Assembly: GCA_011390565.1 (NCBI GenBank)
Contig: JAABSC010000009.1
Location: forward strand, 34,283 to 98,282
Length of the DNA: 64,000 bases
Source of the DNA: Thioalkalivibrio paradoxus
GTDB lineage: Bacteria; Pseudomonadota; Gammaproteobacteria; Ectothiorhodospirales; Ectothiorhodospiraceae
Reading direction: 5' to 3'
In this document: positions 11,562-20,697 of the stretch, one piece after another
How positions within the stretch are numbered: position 1 is the first letter of the stretch
Layout of the letters: each line of letters opens with the position of its first letter
Position numbers and translations under genes: made by a program
The notes under the pieces: model-generated
Told to the model about the DNA's origin: nothing
The model's input: only the letters and a program-made list of their open reading frames with translations
The model's database searches: none

Positions 11562-12743
11562 ATGAAGAAGATGACGATGATTCCAAGCAGACTCCTTCTG
11601 GCTGCCCTGACTGCGGCGCTGTTCACCTTTACGGGGATCGCGCAGGCCCAGTTCGGGAGAATCATAACGGTCGAGGCGGCTTCTGCCGGGGATCAGACCA
11701 TCAGCGGCACGGTGGTGCCCTTCCGGGAAGTGACGCTGACCGCGCAGATCGGGGGCCGTGTGACGCTGGTCGCCGGCGCCGAGGGCGACTTCTTCGACCG
11801 CGAGGACGTGCTCGTTGCCATCAGCGACGAACGACTCTCCGCGCAGCGCCAGCAGGCACTCGCTGAATTGCGGTCCGCGGAGGCATCGATGCGCGAAGCG
11901 CAGATGCAGTTTGGTCGGGAGGTGGCCTCGCCCCAGAGCCGGAACATCGGACAGATGCCCGGGATGGGCATTCCATCGATGTTCGACCAGTTGGTTACCC
12001 GTCCCATGGGGTCCGTCGCGGGCCTGGGCGATCCGGCGCTCGATCGCCAGGCGGATCTGTATTCGCGCGGCGTCGGTGTTGATCAGGCGGCCGCCCGGTG
12101 GCAGCAGGCGCGCTCGCGTCTTGAAGAGATCGATTCGGCGATCCGGGATACCCGTTCAGTCGCTCCATTTTCGGGCCTGATCATGCGAAAGCACGTCGAG
12201 GAGGGCGACACGGTGCAGCCTGGGCAGCCGCTGGTGACCTTCGGCCACGTCGAGTTCCTGCGCGTCGAAGCGGACATCCCCGCGCGGCTGGTTGGGCAAC
12301 TTCGCGTGGGTGACATGATTCGGGTGACCCTGGACGTGGGCAAGACGCAGGTGGATGCACGGGTCGCGCAGATTTTCCCGATCGCGGATCCCCAGCGTCA
12401 CACCGTGACGGTCAAGTTCGATCTTCCGCGGGGTGTTCCCGGCGGTCCCGGGATGTACGCCGACGTGCATATTCCCGGCTCGGAGACGGTTCCCGGCGTC
12501 GTGCGTGTCCCGCTCTCCGCGATTGTCCCCGGCGGCGCCTTGCCACGCGTGGTCGTGATCGACGGGGATGGAACCAGCCGCATTCGGATGGTTCGTCTGG
12601 GTTCGGTGCAAGGTGACATGGTGACAGTGCTCTCGGGGCTCGAGGCGGGCGAGCGCATTCTGGAGTCCCCGGACGCGAACGTGCGCTCCGGTGAGCGGAT
12701 CGATGCCGGGACCGGGTCCCGGACAGGCTCCCGTTTCCGCTAG
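11562..12743 (+). CDS. RND efflux periplasmic adaptor subunit
   Basis: Signal peptide; barrel-sandwich and beta-barrel pattern (VEEGDTVQPGQPLVTFGHVEFLRVEADIPA); precedes an RND permease. Confidence 0.9.
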   Translation: MKKMTMIPSRLLLAALTAALFTFTGIAQAQFGRIITVEAASAGDQTISGTVVPFREVTLTAQIGGRVTLVAGAEGDFFDREDVLVAISDERLSAQRQQALAELRSAEASMREAQMQFGREVASPQSRNIGQMPGMGIPSMFDQLVTRPMGSVAGLGDPALDRQADLYSRGVGVDQAAARWQQARSRLEEIDSAIRDTRSVAPFSGLIMRKHVEEGDTVQPGQPLVTFGHVEFLRVEADIPARLVGQLRVGDMIRVTLDVGKTQVDARVAQIFPIADPQRHTVTVKFDLPRGVPGGPGMYADVHIPGSETVPGVVRVPLSAIVPGGALPRVVVIDGDGTSRIRMVRLGSVQGDMVTVLSGLEAGERILESPDANVRSGERIDAGTGSRTGSRFR

Positions 12744-12835
12744 ACGGCTTCCGTCAGGGTCCGCGGCAGGGCTTTGGGAGATCGCAGATCCCTGCCCGGA
12801 CATCCAGGCAAAGAGAGATAGAGACCGAAAAGACC

Positions 12836-15800
12836 ATGTCCGAGCATAAAGAACAGCAGGAAGGTGCCGCCAACGGGAACGGAAAGGATCTGGGCCTCGC
12901 GGGCAAGATGGCCCAGAGTTTCATCCATTCCCCGCTTTCTCCTTTGCTGTTGCTGGCCACGCTGGGTATCGGGATCCTGGGCCTTCTGATCACGCCACGG
13001 CAGGAGGATCCCCAGATCTCCGTGCCGATGGTGGATATCTTCGTGCAGTACCCGGGCGTTCCCTCCGACCAGGTGGTGAGCCTGGTGTCGCGCCCGCTGG
13101 AACGCCTGATGAGCGAAATCTCCGGGGTCGACAACGTCTACTCCGTTTCGCATCGCGGCCAGTCGATGGTGACCGTCCAGTTCGACGTCGGCGAAGAGAT
13201 GGAGTCGTCCATCCTCAAGGTGCACGATCGCCTGATGTCCAACCGGGACCTGATGCCTCCGGGGGTCTCGGAGCCCATGGTCAAGCCGAAGGGCGTCGAC
13301 GATGTGCCCACCATCACGCTGACGCTCTGGTCCCACGAGCTCGATGACGCGATGCTGCGCCAGATCGCGCTGGACTCGCTGCAATACCTGAACGAGGTCC
13401 CGAACACCAGCCAGAGTTTCGTTGTCAGCGGCCGGCAGGAGATGGTTCGGATCGAGGTCCAGCCGGAGCGTCTCTCCGGGCACAACGTGACGATGGACCA
13501 GATCGCCCAGGCCGTGCAGGCGGCCAATTCCGAACGCACGGCGGGTTCGATCGAGGTCGGTCCCGACAGCATTCCCATCTACACCGGCTCCTTTCTTCGC
13601 GATGCCTCGGATATCGGGCGGCTCCTGGTCACGGTGGACCGGGGCCGACCGATCTACATCCGTGACGTGGCGGACGTGATCTACGGTCCCGGCGAGACCG
13701 ACCGCTTCGTCCGGTATTACACCGGAATCGCGGGGGATCAGGCCGATGTGGCCCCGGAGGGTGCGGCCGCGGTCACGATCGCGATCGCCAAGAAGGAAGG
13801 CAGCAACGGCGTCGCGGTGGCGAATGGGATCCTTGAGCGGTTGGAAATGCTCAAGGGACAAGTGATCCCGGACAACGTGCAGGTTTCCGTCACCCGCAAT
13901 TACGGCCAGACGGCCAACGCCAAGGTGAACGAACTGCTGTTCAAGCTGTTCATCGCCACCGCGGCCGTGACCGTTCTCGTGTTCATCTTCCTGGGTCTGC
14001 GCGCCGCCCTGGTCGTGCTGATCGTGATTCCGGTCGTGCTGCTGTTCACGGTGTTCAGCGCCTGGCTGCTGGGATATACGATCGACCGTGTCAGTCTGTT
14101 TGCGCTGATCTTCGCGATCGGGATCCTGGTGGATGACGCGATCGTGGTGGTGGAGAACATTTACCGGCGCTGGCTGATGGCGCGTGGCATCGATACGGAG
14201 ACCACCGTGGATGCCGTCGCCGAGGTCGGCAACCCGACCATTCTGGCCACGTTTACCGTGATCGCAGCCTTGCTGCCGATGGGTTTCGTGACCGGGATGA
14301 TGGGTCCCTACATGCAGCCGATTCCGGCCCTGGGATCGGTCGCGATGCTGTTCTCCCTGGTGGCCGCGTTTCTGTTCACGCCCTGGCTGGCCTGGCGCCT
14401 CCGCCCGACGCTGGACTATCTCCACCGTGCGGAAGAGAAGGAGCACAAGCAGAACGAGATGATGGGGCGCTTCTTCTCGAAGGCGATCCCGGGCCTCGTG
14501 AACAACCGCACCTACGGATGGGCGTTCCTGCTGGGCATCATCGCGGTCTTCTTCCTGACGCTGTTCCTGTTCTACACGAAAAGCGTGTCGGTGAAGATGT
14601 TGCCGCTGGACAACAAGCCCGAGTTCAACGTGGTGATCAACTTCCCGGAGGGAACGGCGCTCCCGGCCACCGCGACCCTGACCCACGAACTCGCAAAGGT
14701 GTTGCGCGAACTGCCGGAGGTGACTGCGGTGCAGGCCTACGTGGGCACCGCATCACCCTTCAACTTCAACGGACTGGTGCGGCACTACTACCTGCGCCAG
14801 GATCCGTGGCAGGCGGACCTGCAGGTCCAGTTGGTCGACAAGGGCGACCGCAAGCGAACCAGTCACCAGATCGCGGTTGAGGCACGGGCGATCCTCGCAC
14901 CGATCGCCGAAACGCATGGCGCCCGCATCCAGGTCGTCGAGATGCCCCCCGGCCCGCCGGTCCTGCAATCGGTGGTCGCGGAGCTCTACGGGCCGGACGC
15001 CGAGGTGCGGCGCCAGGTCGCCAGGGATCTGGAAGACATGTTCCGGAACGCACCCCATCTCGACGACGTCGACAGCTTCCTGCAGGCGCCACACGACGTC
15101 TGGCATTTCATCGTCGAACGGGACAAGGCGCTGCGCCGCGGGGTCACGGTCGACGCGGTGAACCAGACGCTGGAAACCGCCGTGGGGGGCATGGTGGTCG
15201 GGGATGTCAAGGCGCGTTCGCTGGTGGAGCCGCACCTGATCCGTCTGCGTCTGCCGGTGGAGGTGCGATCGGACATCCAGCGCCTGTTGTTGCTCCCGGT
15301 GCCGGCCATGGACGGCACATCCGTACCGCTTTCGGAGTTGGGCGAGTTCGTGTGGGTGCCGCAGGACGAGCCGGTTTTTCACAAGAATCTCCGCCCGGTT
15401 GAATACGTGACCGCGGAGACGGTCGGTCGGCTCGCGGCACCGGTCTACGGGATGCTGGAAGTCGAGCAGCAGCTCGTCGATTATCGGTTGCCCGACGGGA
15501 GCGAACTCCATTCGCACTGGATCTCACCGCCCCCGAACGACGGGACCGTCGCTTTCGAATGGGCGGGCGAATGGACCGTGACCTACGAGACGTTCCGCGA
15601 CATGGGCATCGCGTTCGCGATCGCGCTCATCCTCATCTACATGCTGGTGGTTTGGGAGTTCGGCAACTTCCTTCTGCCGGCCATCGTGATGGCGCCGATC
15701 CCACTGACGCTGATCGGGATCATTCCCGGCCACTGGTTGCTCGGTGCGGAGTTCACCGCGACGTCGATGATCGGGTTTATCGCGCTTGCGGGCATCATCG

Positions 15801-16693
15801 TCCGGAATTCCATTCTGCTGGTGGACTTCGCCCGTCATGCCGTGGCGGAGGGGCAGGATCTGATGCAGGCGATGATCAGTGCCTGTCAGGCCCGGACCCG
15901 GCCGATCCTGATCACCGCGTTTGCGCTGCTCGCGGGTTCGAGCGTGATCCTCTTCGACCCGATCTTCCAGGGCATGGCGATCTCGCTGATGTTTGGTACC
16001 ATTGTGGCGACCCTGCTGACGCTGCTGGTCATTCCACTGGGGTGTATCAGCGCACGCAAGGCCTTCGAGGACGACGGTGGACCGGATGACGGCGCAGCCG
16101 GCGTTACGGTGTCCGGTCACGGGGCCGCCGCGATGGGTGCGTCGGAACACCGCACGATGACCTCGCCCTCGGGTGGTCCGCTGACCCAGGTTCTCGGGTA
16201 TCTCGGGCTGTACCTGAAGTCGCTCGGGATGGCCTTTCTCGATGGCGTGACTCAGATCCTTCGATCGCTGGTCAGATTGGTCCTCAGACTCATGGGTGGA
16301 TCGGGTTCGCCGCCTTCGTCGGAGGGCCCCGAGCCTCCGCCCCCGCCCCCGCCAACGGGTGGCGGCGGCGGGGGAGGCCCCCATCCGGACGCGCAGGCAG
16401 GGTCGGCGACCGAAGGCGTCGCGGCCGATACACCTGTGGAACCGCCGGCTGACAAGCCGAAGTCACCCCGTGTTTCCGGATCAGCCGAGCGATCGGCGCA
16501 ACCGAAGCCGGAAAGAAAGGAGGCCTCCGGTGGCAGGAAGACGCCACCGAAGGTCGCTGATGCTCCGCCGAAAAAAGCCGACGCTGCGGCAGGCCGAGCA
16601 ACCGAGCCCGACTCGAGCGATGAGGACAATTCCTCGGCGCCTGGTTCCGGCTCCAGTAATGCCCGCCGCCGTCGTGGCATTCGTTTGACGTGA
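12836..16693 (+). CDS. RND efflux transporter permease with long disordered C-terminal tail
   Basis: 1285 aa; RND motifs (FAIGILVDDAIVVVENIYRR; GFIALAGIIVRNSILLVDFARH); Pro/Gly/Lys-rich tail after about residue 1110. Confidence 0.95.
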   Translation: MSEHKEQQEGAANGNGKDLGLAGKMAQSFIHSPLSPLLLLATLGIGILGLLITPRQEDPQISVPMVDIFVQYPGVPSDQVVSLVSRPLERLMSEISGVDNVYSVSHRGQSMVTVQFDVGEEMESSILKVHDRLMSNRDLMPPGVSEPMVKPKGVDDVPTITLTLWSHELDDAMLRQIALDSLQYLNEVPNTSQSFVVSGRQEMVRIEVQPERLSGHNVTMDQIAQAVQAANSERTAGSIEVGPDSIPIYTGSFLRDASDIGRLLVTVDRGRPIYIRDVADVIYGPGETDRFVRYYTGIAGDQADVAPEGAAAVTIAIAKKEGSNGVAVANGILERLEMLKGQVIPDNVQVSVTRNYGQTANAKVNELLFKLFIATAAVTVLVFIFLGLRAALVVLIVIPVVLLFTVFSAWLLGYTIDRVSLFALIFAIGILVDDAIVVVENIYRRWLMARGIDTETTVDAVAEVGNPTILATFTVIAALLPMGFVTGMMGPYMQPIPALGSVAMLFSLVAAFLFTPWLAWRLRPTLDYLHRAEEKEHKQNEMMGRFFSKAIPGLVNNRTYGWAFLLGIIAVFFLTLFLFYTKSVSVKMLPLDNKPEFNVVINFPEGTALPATATLTHELAKVLRELPEVTAVQAYVGTASPFNFNGLVRHYYLRQDPWQADLQVQLVDKGDRKRTSHQIAVEARAILAPIAETHGARIQVVEMPPGPPVLQSVVAELYGPDAEVRRQVARDLEDMFRNAPHLDDVDSFLQAPHDVWHFIVERDKALRRGVTVDAVNQTLETAVGGMVVGDVKARSLVEPHLIRLRLPVEVRSDIQRLLLLPVPAMDGTSVPLSELGEFVWVPQDEPVFHKNLRPVEYVTAETVGRLAAPVYGMLEVEQQLVDYRLPDGSELHSHWISPPPNDGTVAFEWAGEWTVTYETFRDMGIAFAIALILIYMLVVWEFGNFLLPAIVMAPIPLTLIGIIPGHWLLGAEFTATSMIGFIALAGIIVRNSILLVDFARHAVAEGQDLMQAMISACQARTRPILITAFALLAGSSVILFDPIFQGMAISLMFGTIVATLLTLLVIPLGCISARKAFEDDGGPDDGAAGVTVSGHGAAAMGASEHRTMTSPSGGPLTQVLGYLGLYLKSLGMAFLDGVTQILRSLVRLVLRLMGGSGSPPSSEGPEPPPPPPPTGGGGGGGPHPDAQAGSATEGVAADTPVEPPADKPKSPRVSGSAERSAQPKPERKEASGGRKTPPKVADAPPKKADAAAGRATEPDSSDEDNSSAPGSGSSNARRRRGIRLT

Positions 16694-16731
16694 CTCCATT
16701 CACAAAATCTCCCCAATCAGGAGGAATATCG

Positions 16732-17436
16732 ATGAAACATGATGTAACCAAACGTTCTCTGACCGTTCTCGCCGTTGCCACCGCGATGGCGCTGTCCGGC
16801 GCTGCCCATGCCGATGAGGCCGCTACCGGTCAGGCCATGGGATATGGTGCCCCGGGCTTCGCAGATGGCCCGCTCGCATATGGCTATGGCGATCGTGGCT
16901 ATGGCCGAGGCCATTCCGGTGCCGGTATGGAACAGTACCGCGACCTGTCCGGCGGCATGAGCTTCGGTGGGCGCTCGAGTGCCCGCGGTCAGGGTTATGG
17001 CCAGGGTTACGGTCATCCCGCCCATGGCTATGGCCCGCATGGTTATGGCGCGCCCCCGGCGTATGGAATGCCGCCGCGTCCCGACTTCGGTGCGCGCGAG
17101 TTCCCGGGGTTCGAGCCGCCGCCGTGGGTCCGTGAAGGCTATGAAGGCGAAACGCCCGAGATGTCTGAGGAAATGAAGGAACTGATGGCCGAACGTGAGG
17201 AACGCATGAAGGCCATGATGGCCGAGCGCGAAGAGCGCATGAAGGCGATGGAAGCCGAGCGCGAGGAATACATGAAGGAGATGGAAGCGATGCGGGAAGC
17301 CCGCATGAAGGCGATGGAAGCCGGTCGCGAAGCGTTCATGGCGGAGATGGAAAAGCAGCGTGAGGCCATGCAGGAGATGATGGAAGAGCGTCGGCAGGCC
17401 ATGGAAGCGTCGTCCACGGAATCGGCCCCCGAGTGA
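16732..17436 (+). CDS. Secreted GYG-rich protein with C-terminal 11-residue repeats
   Basis: RBS AGGAGGAATATCG-ATG; signal peptide MKHDVTKRSLTVLAVATAMALSGAAHA; GYG-rich middle; seven 11-aa repeats. Confidence 0.85.
   Translation: MKHDVTKRSLTVLAVATAMALSGAAHADEAATGQAMGYGAPGFADGPLAYGYGDRGYGRGHSGAGMEQYRDLSGGMSFGGRSSARGQGYGQGYGHPAHGYGPHGYGAPPAYGMPPRPDFGAREFPGFEPPPWVREGYEGETPEMSEEMKELMAEREERMKAMMAEREERMKAMEAEREEYMKEMEAMREARMKAMEAGREAFMAEMEKQREAMQEMMEERRQAMEASSTESAPE
17167..17397 (+). repeat. Seven in-frame 33-bp (11-aa) repeats
   Basis: EEMKELMAERE/ERMKAMMAERE/ERMKAMEAERE/EYMKEMEAMRE/ARMKAMEAGRE/AFMAEMEKQRE/AMQEMMEERRQ. Confidence 0.95.
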
Positions 17437-17476
17437 TGGGAGACCGGCTGCCCGGGCATGCCCCTGTGGCTCGTCC

Positions 17477-18022
17477 GTGGCAGTCGTGGATGCCGCGATG
17501 CTGATGCGCCACCCGGTCCTCCGCACGAGGCCGACCTGCCAGTCCGTGGCGGCCTGGACGGGGAGGCTGATATTCGGCGCTCTGATGGTTGGCGTCGCGC
17601 AGGCTCAGGATTGGAACCCATGGGCTGCCCCCGATCAGCGGCCAGCACCCCCGGGTTTTCAATCTCCCGGTGACAGCCGTTTCGTTGGACCGGATTACAA
17701 TCCGGCCCAGGAACAGAGGCGGCGGTCTGGGGAGCATGGCCGGCCGGCGCCACCCGGTATCAGCTGGGGATACTCCGGTTCCTTTTCGGGAGGCATGTAC
17801 GGGCCACCTTCGCTGGATGTTCCCGAGGCGGGAACCCGGCGTGGTGACTTGTGGTCCCCGGGTACGTATGGCATCCCGGGCCTCTCGACCTATCCCGGTG
17901 GGCTGCCGTATGGTGGATCCCCGGGCAGTAGCCTGTTGTATCCCGGCACGGGGCTCGGTATGTTTTCTCCACTGTATGGATCGCCGCTTGGCGGGTCGCC
18001 GCTTTTCGGCATGCCCTACTAG
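17477..18022 (+). CDS. Low-complexity G/P/Y/S-rich predicted secreted protein
   Basis: Hydrophobic N-terminus ending in GVAQAQ, then GPY/GSP-rich sequence; start uncertain. Confidence 0.65.
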   Translation: MAVVDAAMLMRHPVLRTRPTCQSVAAWTGRLIFGALMVGVAQAQDWNPWAAPDQRPAPPGFQSPGDSRFVGPDYNPAQEQRRRSGEHGRPAPPGISWGYSGSFSGGMYGPPSLDVPEAGTRRGDLWSPGTYGIPGLSTYPGGLPYGGSPGSSLLYPGTGLGMFSPLYGSPLGGSPLFGMPY

Positions 18023-18038
18023 GCGTCGAGGTCTTCAT

Positions 18039-18072
18039 GCGCGCTGGCTGGCCACCCTCGTGGCTGGCGCGC
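18039..18072 (+). promoter_or_regulatory. Strong stem-loop just upstream of the GY-rich gene
   Basis: GCGCGC...GCCAC CCTC GTGGC..GGCGCGC; no following T-tract. Confidence 0.6.
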
Positions 18073-18110
18073 AATTACAACGAGGGTGACTACTCCATTG
18101 GAGGTTGTAG

Positions 18111-18455
18111 ATGAGCAAGTTTGCAAAGGCAGCTGTTCTGGCCGTGGCTCTCGGGGGCCTTGCGGCCGTTCCGATGACCGCGTCCGCATGGTGGGGCGGT
18201 CCGGGCTATGGCGGCCCGGGTTATGGTGGTCCTGGTTACGGCCCCGGCTACGGTGGCCCCGGCTACGGTGGCTACGGCCCCGGTTACGGCCGTGGTATGG
18301 GCGACATGTTCGGTTTCGGTGACATGTTCAGCGACTTCGACATGAGCGCCCGTGGCAGTGGTCGTAGTCATGGTTACGGCCGCGGCCAGGGCGACGGCTA
18401 TGGCTATGGCAACCCCGGTTACGGTGGCTACGGTCCCGGCTACGGTCGCTGGTAA
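18111..18455 (+). CDS. Sulfur-globule-protein-like GY-repeat secreted protein
   Basis: Signal peptide then [34 protein letters not shown]...; composition like the chromatiacean Sgp family. Confidence 0.65.
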   Translation: MSKFAKAAVLAVALGGLAAVPMTASAWWGGPGYGGPGYGGPGYGPGYGGPGYGGYGPGYGRGMGDMFGFGDMFSDFDMSARGSGRSHGYGRGQGDGYGYGNPGYGGYGPGYGRW

Positions 18456-18468
18456 GTTATCGCCAGAG

Positions 18469-18504
18469 ACATCTGTCCGGCTTCGCGCCGGGCAGATGTT
18501 TTTT
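18469..18504 (+). terminator. Rho-independent terminator
   Basis: ACATCTGTCCGG...CCGGGCAGATGT followed by T6. Confidence 0.9.
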
Positions 18505-18527
18505 CTTCCGCAGCCCGGAGTCCGCAT

Positions 18528-19163
18528 ATGCTGACGGTCATTGGCAATCTGAAAGGCGGAACCGGCAAGAGCACGGTCGCTTTCAACCTCGCGCTGTGGG
18601 CCTTGATGAACAAGCGCACGGTGCTGGCTGTGGATCTCGATCCCCAGGGGACGTTGAGCGATGTCATCCGCGTTCGCAACGAGGAAGGCTACTCACCGGT
18701 CCTTGATCTCACGCAGAGTCTGGACGAAGCCCTGACCTCTGCAGATCGTTATCAGGAAATCATTGTCGATGTCGGTCCCTCCGACCTTGGCACCATGTAC
18801 GCCGCGATTCTGGCGGCGGACCAGGTGGTGGTTCCGGTGCCGCCGAGCCAGGCGGACGTCTGGTCGACACACCGATTCGTCAAAAAGATCCAGGAGTTGC
18901 GCGGCGACCGTGCAAAGCCCGAGATCGTCAGTTTCATCAACCGTGCCGACACGCATCAGGCCGTCCGTGAATCGGATGAAGCCTATGGTGCCCTGACGAT
19001 GATTCAGGGCATGCGCGTGGTGCGTGCGCGCTTGAGCCAACGCATGGCTTTCCGCCGCTCGTTCAGCGAGGGCCTTGCGGTCCACGAACTGGAGCACCGG
19101 GGCAAGGCGGCGCATGAGCTGGACGCCCTTGCCAAGGCATTACTGATGCGTGAACGCCGTTAG
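18528..19163 (+). CDS. ParA/MinD-family ATPase (orphan)
   Basis: Deviant Walker A LKGGTGKSTVAFNLA; LAVDLDPQGTLS; no adjacent parB or plasmid genes. Confidence 0.9.
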   Translation: MLTVIGNLKGGTGKSTVAFNLALWALMNKRTVLAVDLDPQGTLSDVIRVRNEEGYSPVLDLTQSLDEALTSADRYQEIIVDVGPSDLGTMYAAILAADQVVVPVPPSQADVWSTHRFVKKIQELRGDRAKPEIVSFINRADTHQAVRESDEAYGALTMIQGMRVVRARLSQRMAFRRSFSEGLAVHELEHRGKAAHELDALAKALLMRERR

Positions 19164-19267
19164 TGGGGCATTCGGGAAGTTCGGCGCGTCTGGCAAGGTG
19201 GTCCGGCAGTGAACTTTCCCCATGGCCCAATAGCATCGATCCCCCTTCTTACGAACTCAGGTGAAGC

Positions 19268-19951
19268 ATGGCTGCCGTCCGAACTTTGTTGAGCAAGTAC
19301 TGGATCCTTATCGTCATCGTGCTCTGGGTGATCGCCTGGGCCAACCGGGATCATCTTATGGGTGGTACGGAGGTCGGGACCGCCGCGGTTGCGGAGAGCG
19401 TCGATCCGATTGCCCAGGCGGCGCCTGCGCCCGAGCCGGCTTCAGGTCCGGAGCCGTCCCCCGGCTCTGCGGAAGCAAGCGGCTCCGCGGAAGTCGCGAG
19501 CGAGGGGGTCCCGGGGGCGGCGGCTCCGGCGCAACCGGACGCAGACGCCCAACGTGCCGCGCCCGAAACCTCTGCTGCCGAGCCCCCGCGTCCGGCGCAG
19601 CCCGACGTAGCCCGTACTGAGGGCCGCGATGAGACGCAGGCGACGTCGGGTGCCGAGCTTCTCGCTCGAGCGCGTGTGGTCCTGGAGAATCGCGGTCCCC
19701 GCGGGGCTGCGGAGGTGCTGGCTCGGGGTTTGCGTGACATTCCCGAGGATGCACCCGAACGGGCGGATCTTCTGGGTGAACTGGGGAATTTCTACATCAG
19801 TGTTGGGGATTTCCAGCGTGCGCTTGCCGCGTACGATCGGGCCCTGGTCGCATTGCCTGAGGACGCCCGTGGGACGATGATCACCCGTCTGGCCCCCGTG
19901 TATGACCGTTTCCACCCGATGGGGCGCTCGCATCTCGAGCAATTCAGGTAG
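19268..19951 (+). CDS. Membrane-anchored protein with A/P/E-rich linker and TPR-like C-terminus
   Basis: N-terminal TM WILIVIVLWVIAWA; low-complexity linker; ADLLGELGNFYISVGDFQRALAAYDRALVALP. Confidence 0.75.
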   Translation: MAAVRTLLSKYWILIVIVLWVIAWANRDHLMGGTEVGTAAVAESVDPIAQAAPAPEPASGPEPSPGSAEASGSAEVASEGVPGAAAPAQPDADAQRAAPETSAAEPPRPAQPDVARTEGRDETQATSGAELLARARVVLENRGPRGAAEVLARGLRDIPEDAPERADLLGELGNFYISVGDFQRALAAYDRALVALPEDARGTMITRLAPVYDRFHPMGRSHLEQFR

Positions 19952-20061
19952 AATAACGGCTTGATCGCGACGGACCGGTCCTCGCCGGCTCGTTACCCCC
20001 CAAGGCCGAAGGCAAAGCGGTCCCCGCGGAATTCGGCTGAAGACGATGACGGGGACCTTGC

Positions 20062-20697
20062 ATGAGGCTGCTGCGAAATCTTCTGGCGCTCGTTGGGCTT
20101 TTGGCATTGCTTGCGGTTGGCGCGGCAATTCTGGCTTTCGAGCCTTATGTCAACAAGGCCAAGAGGCTGGATGAGGGCGCGGTCTCCGTGTATCTCAACG
20201 CGGCCAAGACCATCCTCGCGACGGGCAACCCAGCCGAGGCGATGGTGTACCAGCGCCGCGTGGCGGATTCCCTGAGCGTGGTCGACGTCGAACAGAGCCT
20301 GGCACGCGCGGCCGGGGAACTGCAGCTCATGTCGCTGGGGGCGCTGAACGTGGACCGGCAAATCAGCGAGCGCACCGGCCGGAGCTTCCCGCTTCAGAAA
20401 ATCTATCTCTTCTGTGATCCGCAGCTGGCTTCCGAACTCATCCGTCACAACCCCGCGATGGGGGCATTTCTCCCCTGCAGGATCGTATTGCAGCAGGATG
20501 AGAAGGGCGCACTCTGGTTGATGACACCGAATCTCGAACCGTTGCTGCGTGGGGGCCGCCCCCTGCCGGTGGGATTGCAGGAGCGCGCGCGGGGTCTGCA
20601 GTCCCAGCTTCGAAAGATCGTCGACGAGGCCGCGGGGGTTGAGGGATCCCCCGACGGCGTTGTCCCAGCCGTTTCTTCCCTTTCTGGAACTACATGA
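20062..20697 (+). CDS. Membrane-anchored DUF302-like protein
   Basis: N-terminal TM; KIYLFCDPQLASELIRHNPAMGAFLPCRIVLQQDEKGALWLMTPN resembles DUF302. Confidence 0.65.
   Translation: MRLLRNLLALVGLLALLAVGAAILAFEPYVNKAKRLDEGAVSVYLNAAKTILATGNPAEAMVYQRRVADSLSVVDVEQSLARAAGELQLMSLGALNVDRQISERTGRSFPLQKIYLFCDPQLASELIRHNPAMGAFLPCRIVLQQDEKGALWLMTPNLEPLLRGGRPLPVGLQERARGLQSQLRKIVDEAAGVEGSPDGVVPAVSSLSGTT

Noticed and set aside
12740-14686. 648-aa minus-strand ORF opposite the RND permease
   Set aside because: Antisense artefact; the sense strand encodes unambiguous RND motifs.
18187-18452. Short GC-rich repeats suspected as CRISPR or VNTR
   Set aside because: They are in-frame GPGYGG codon repeats of a secreted protein; no spacer structure or cas genes.
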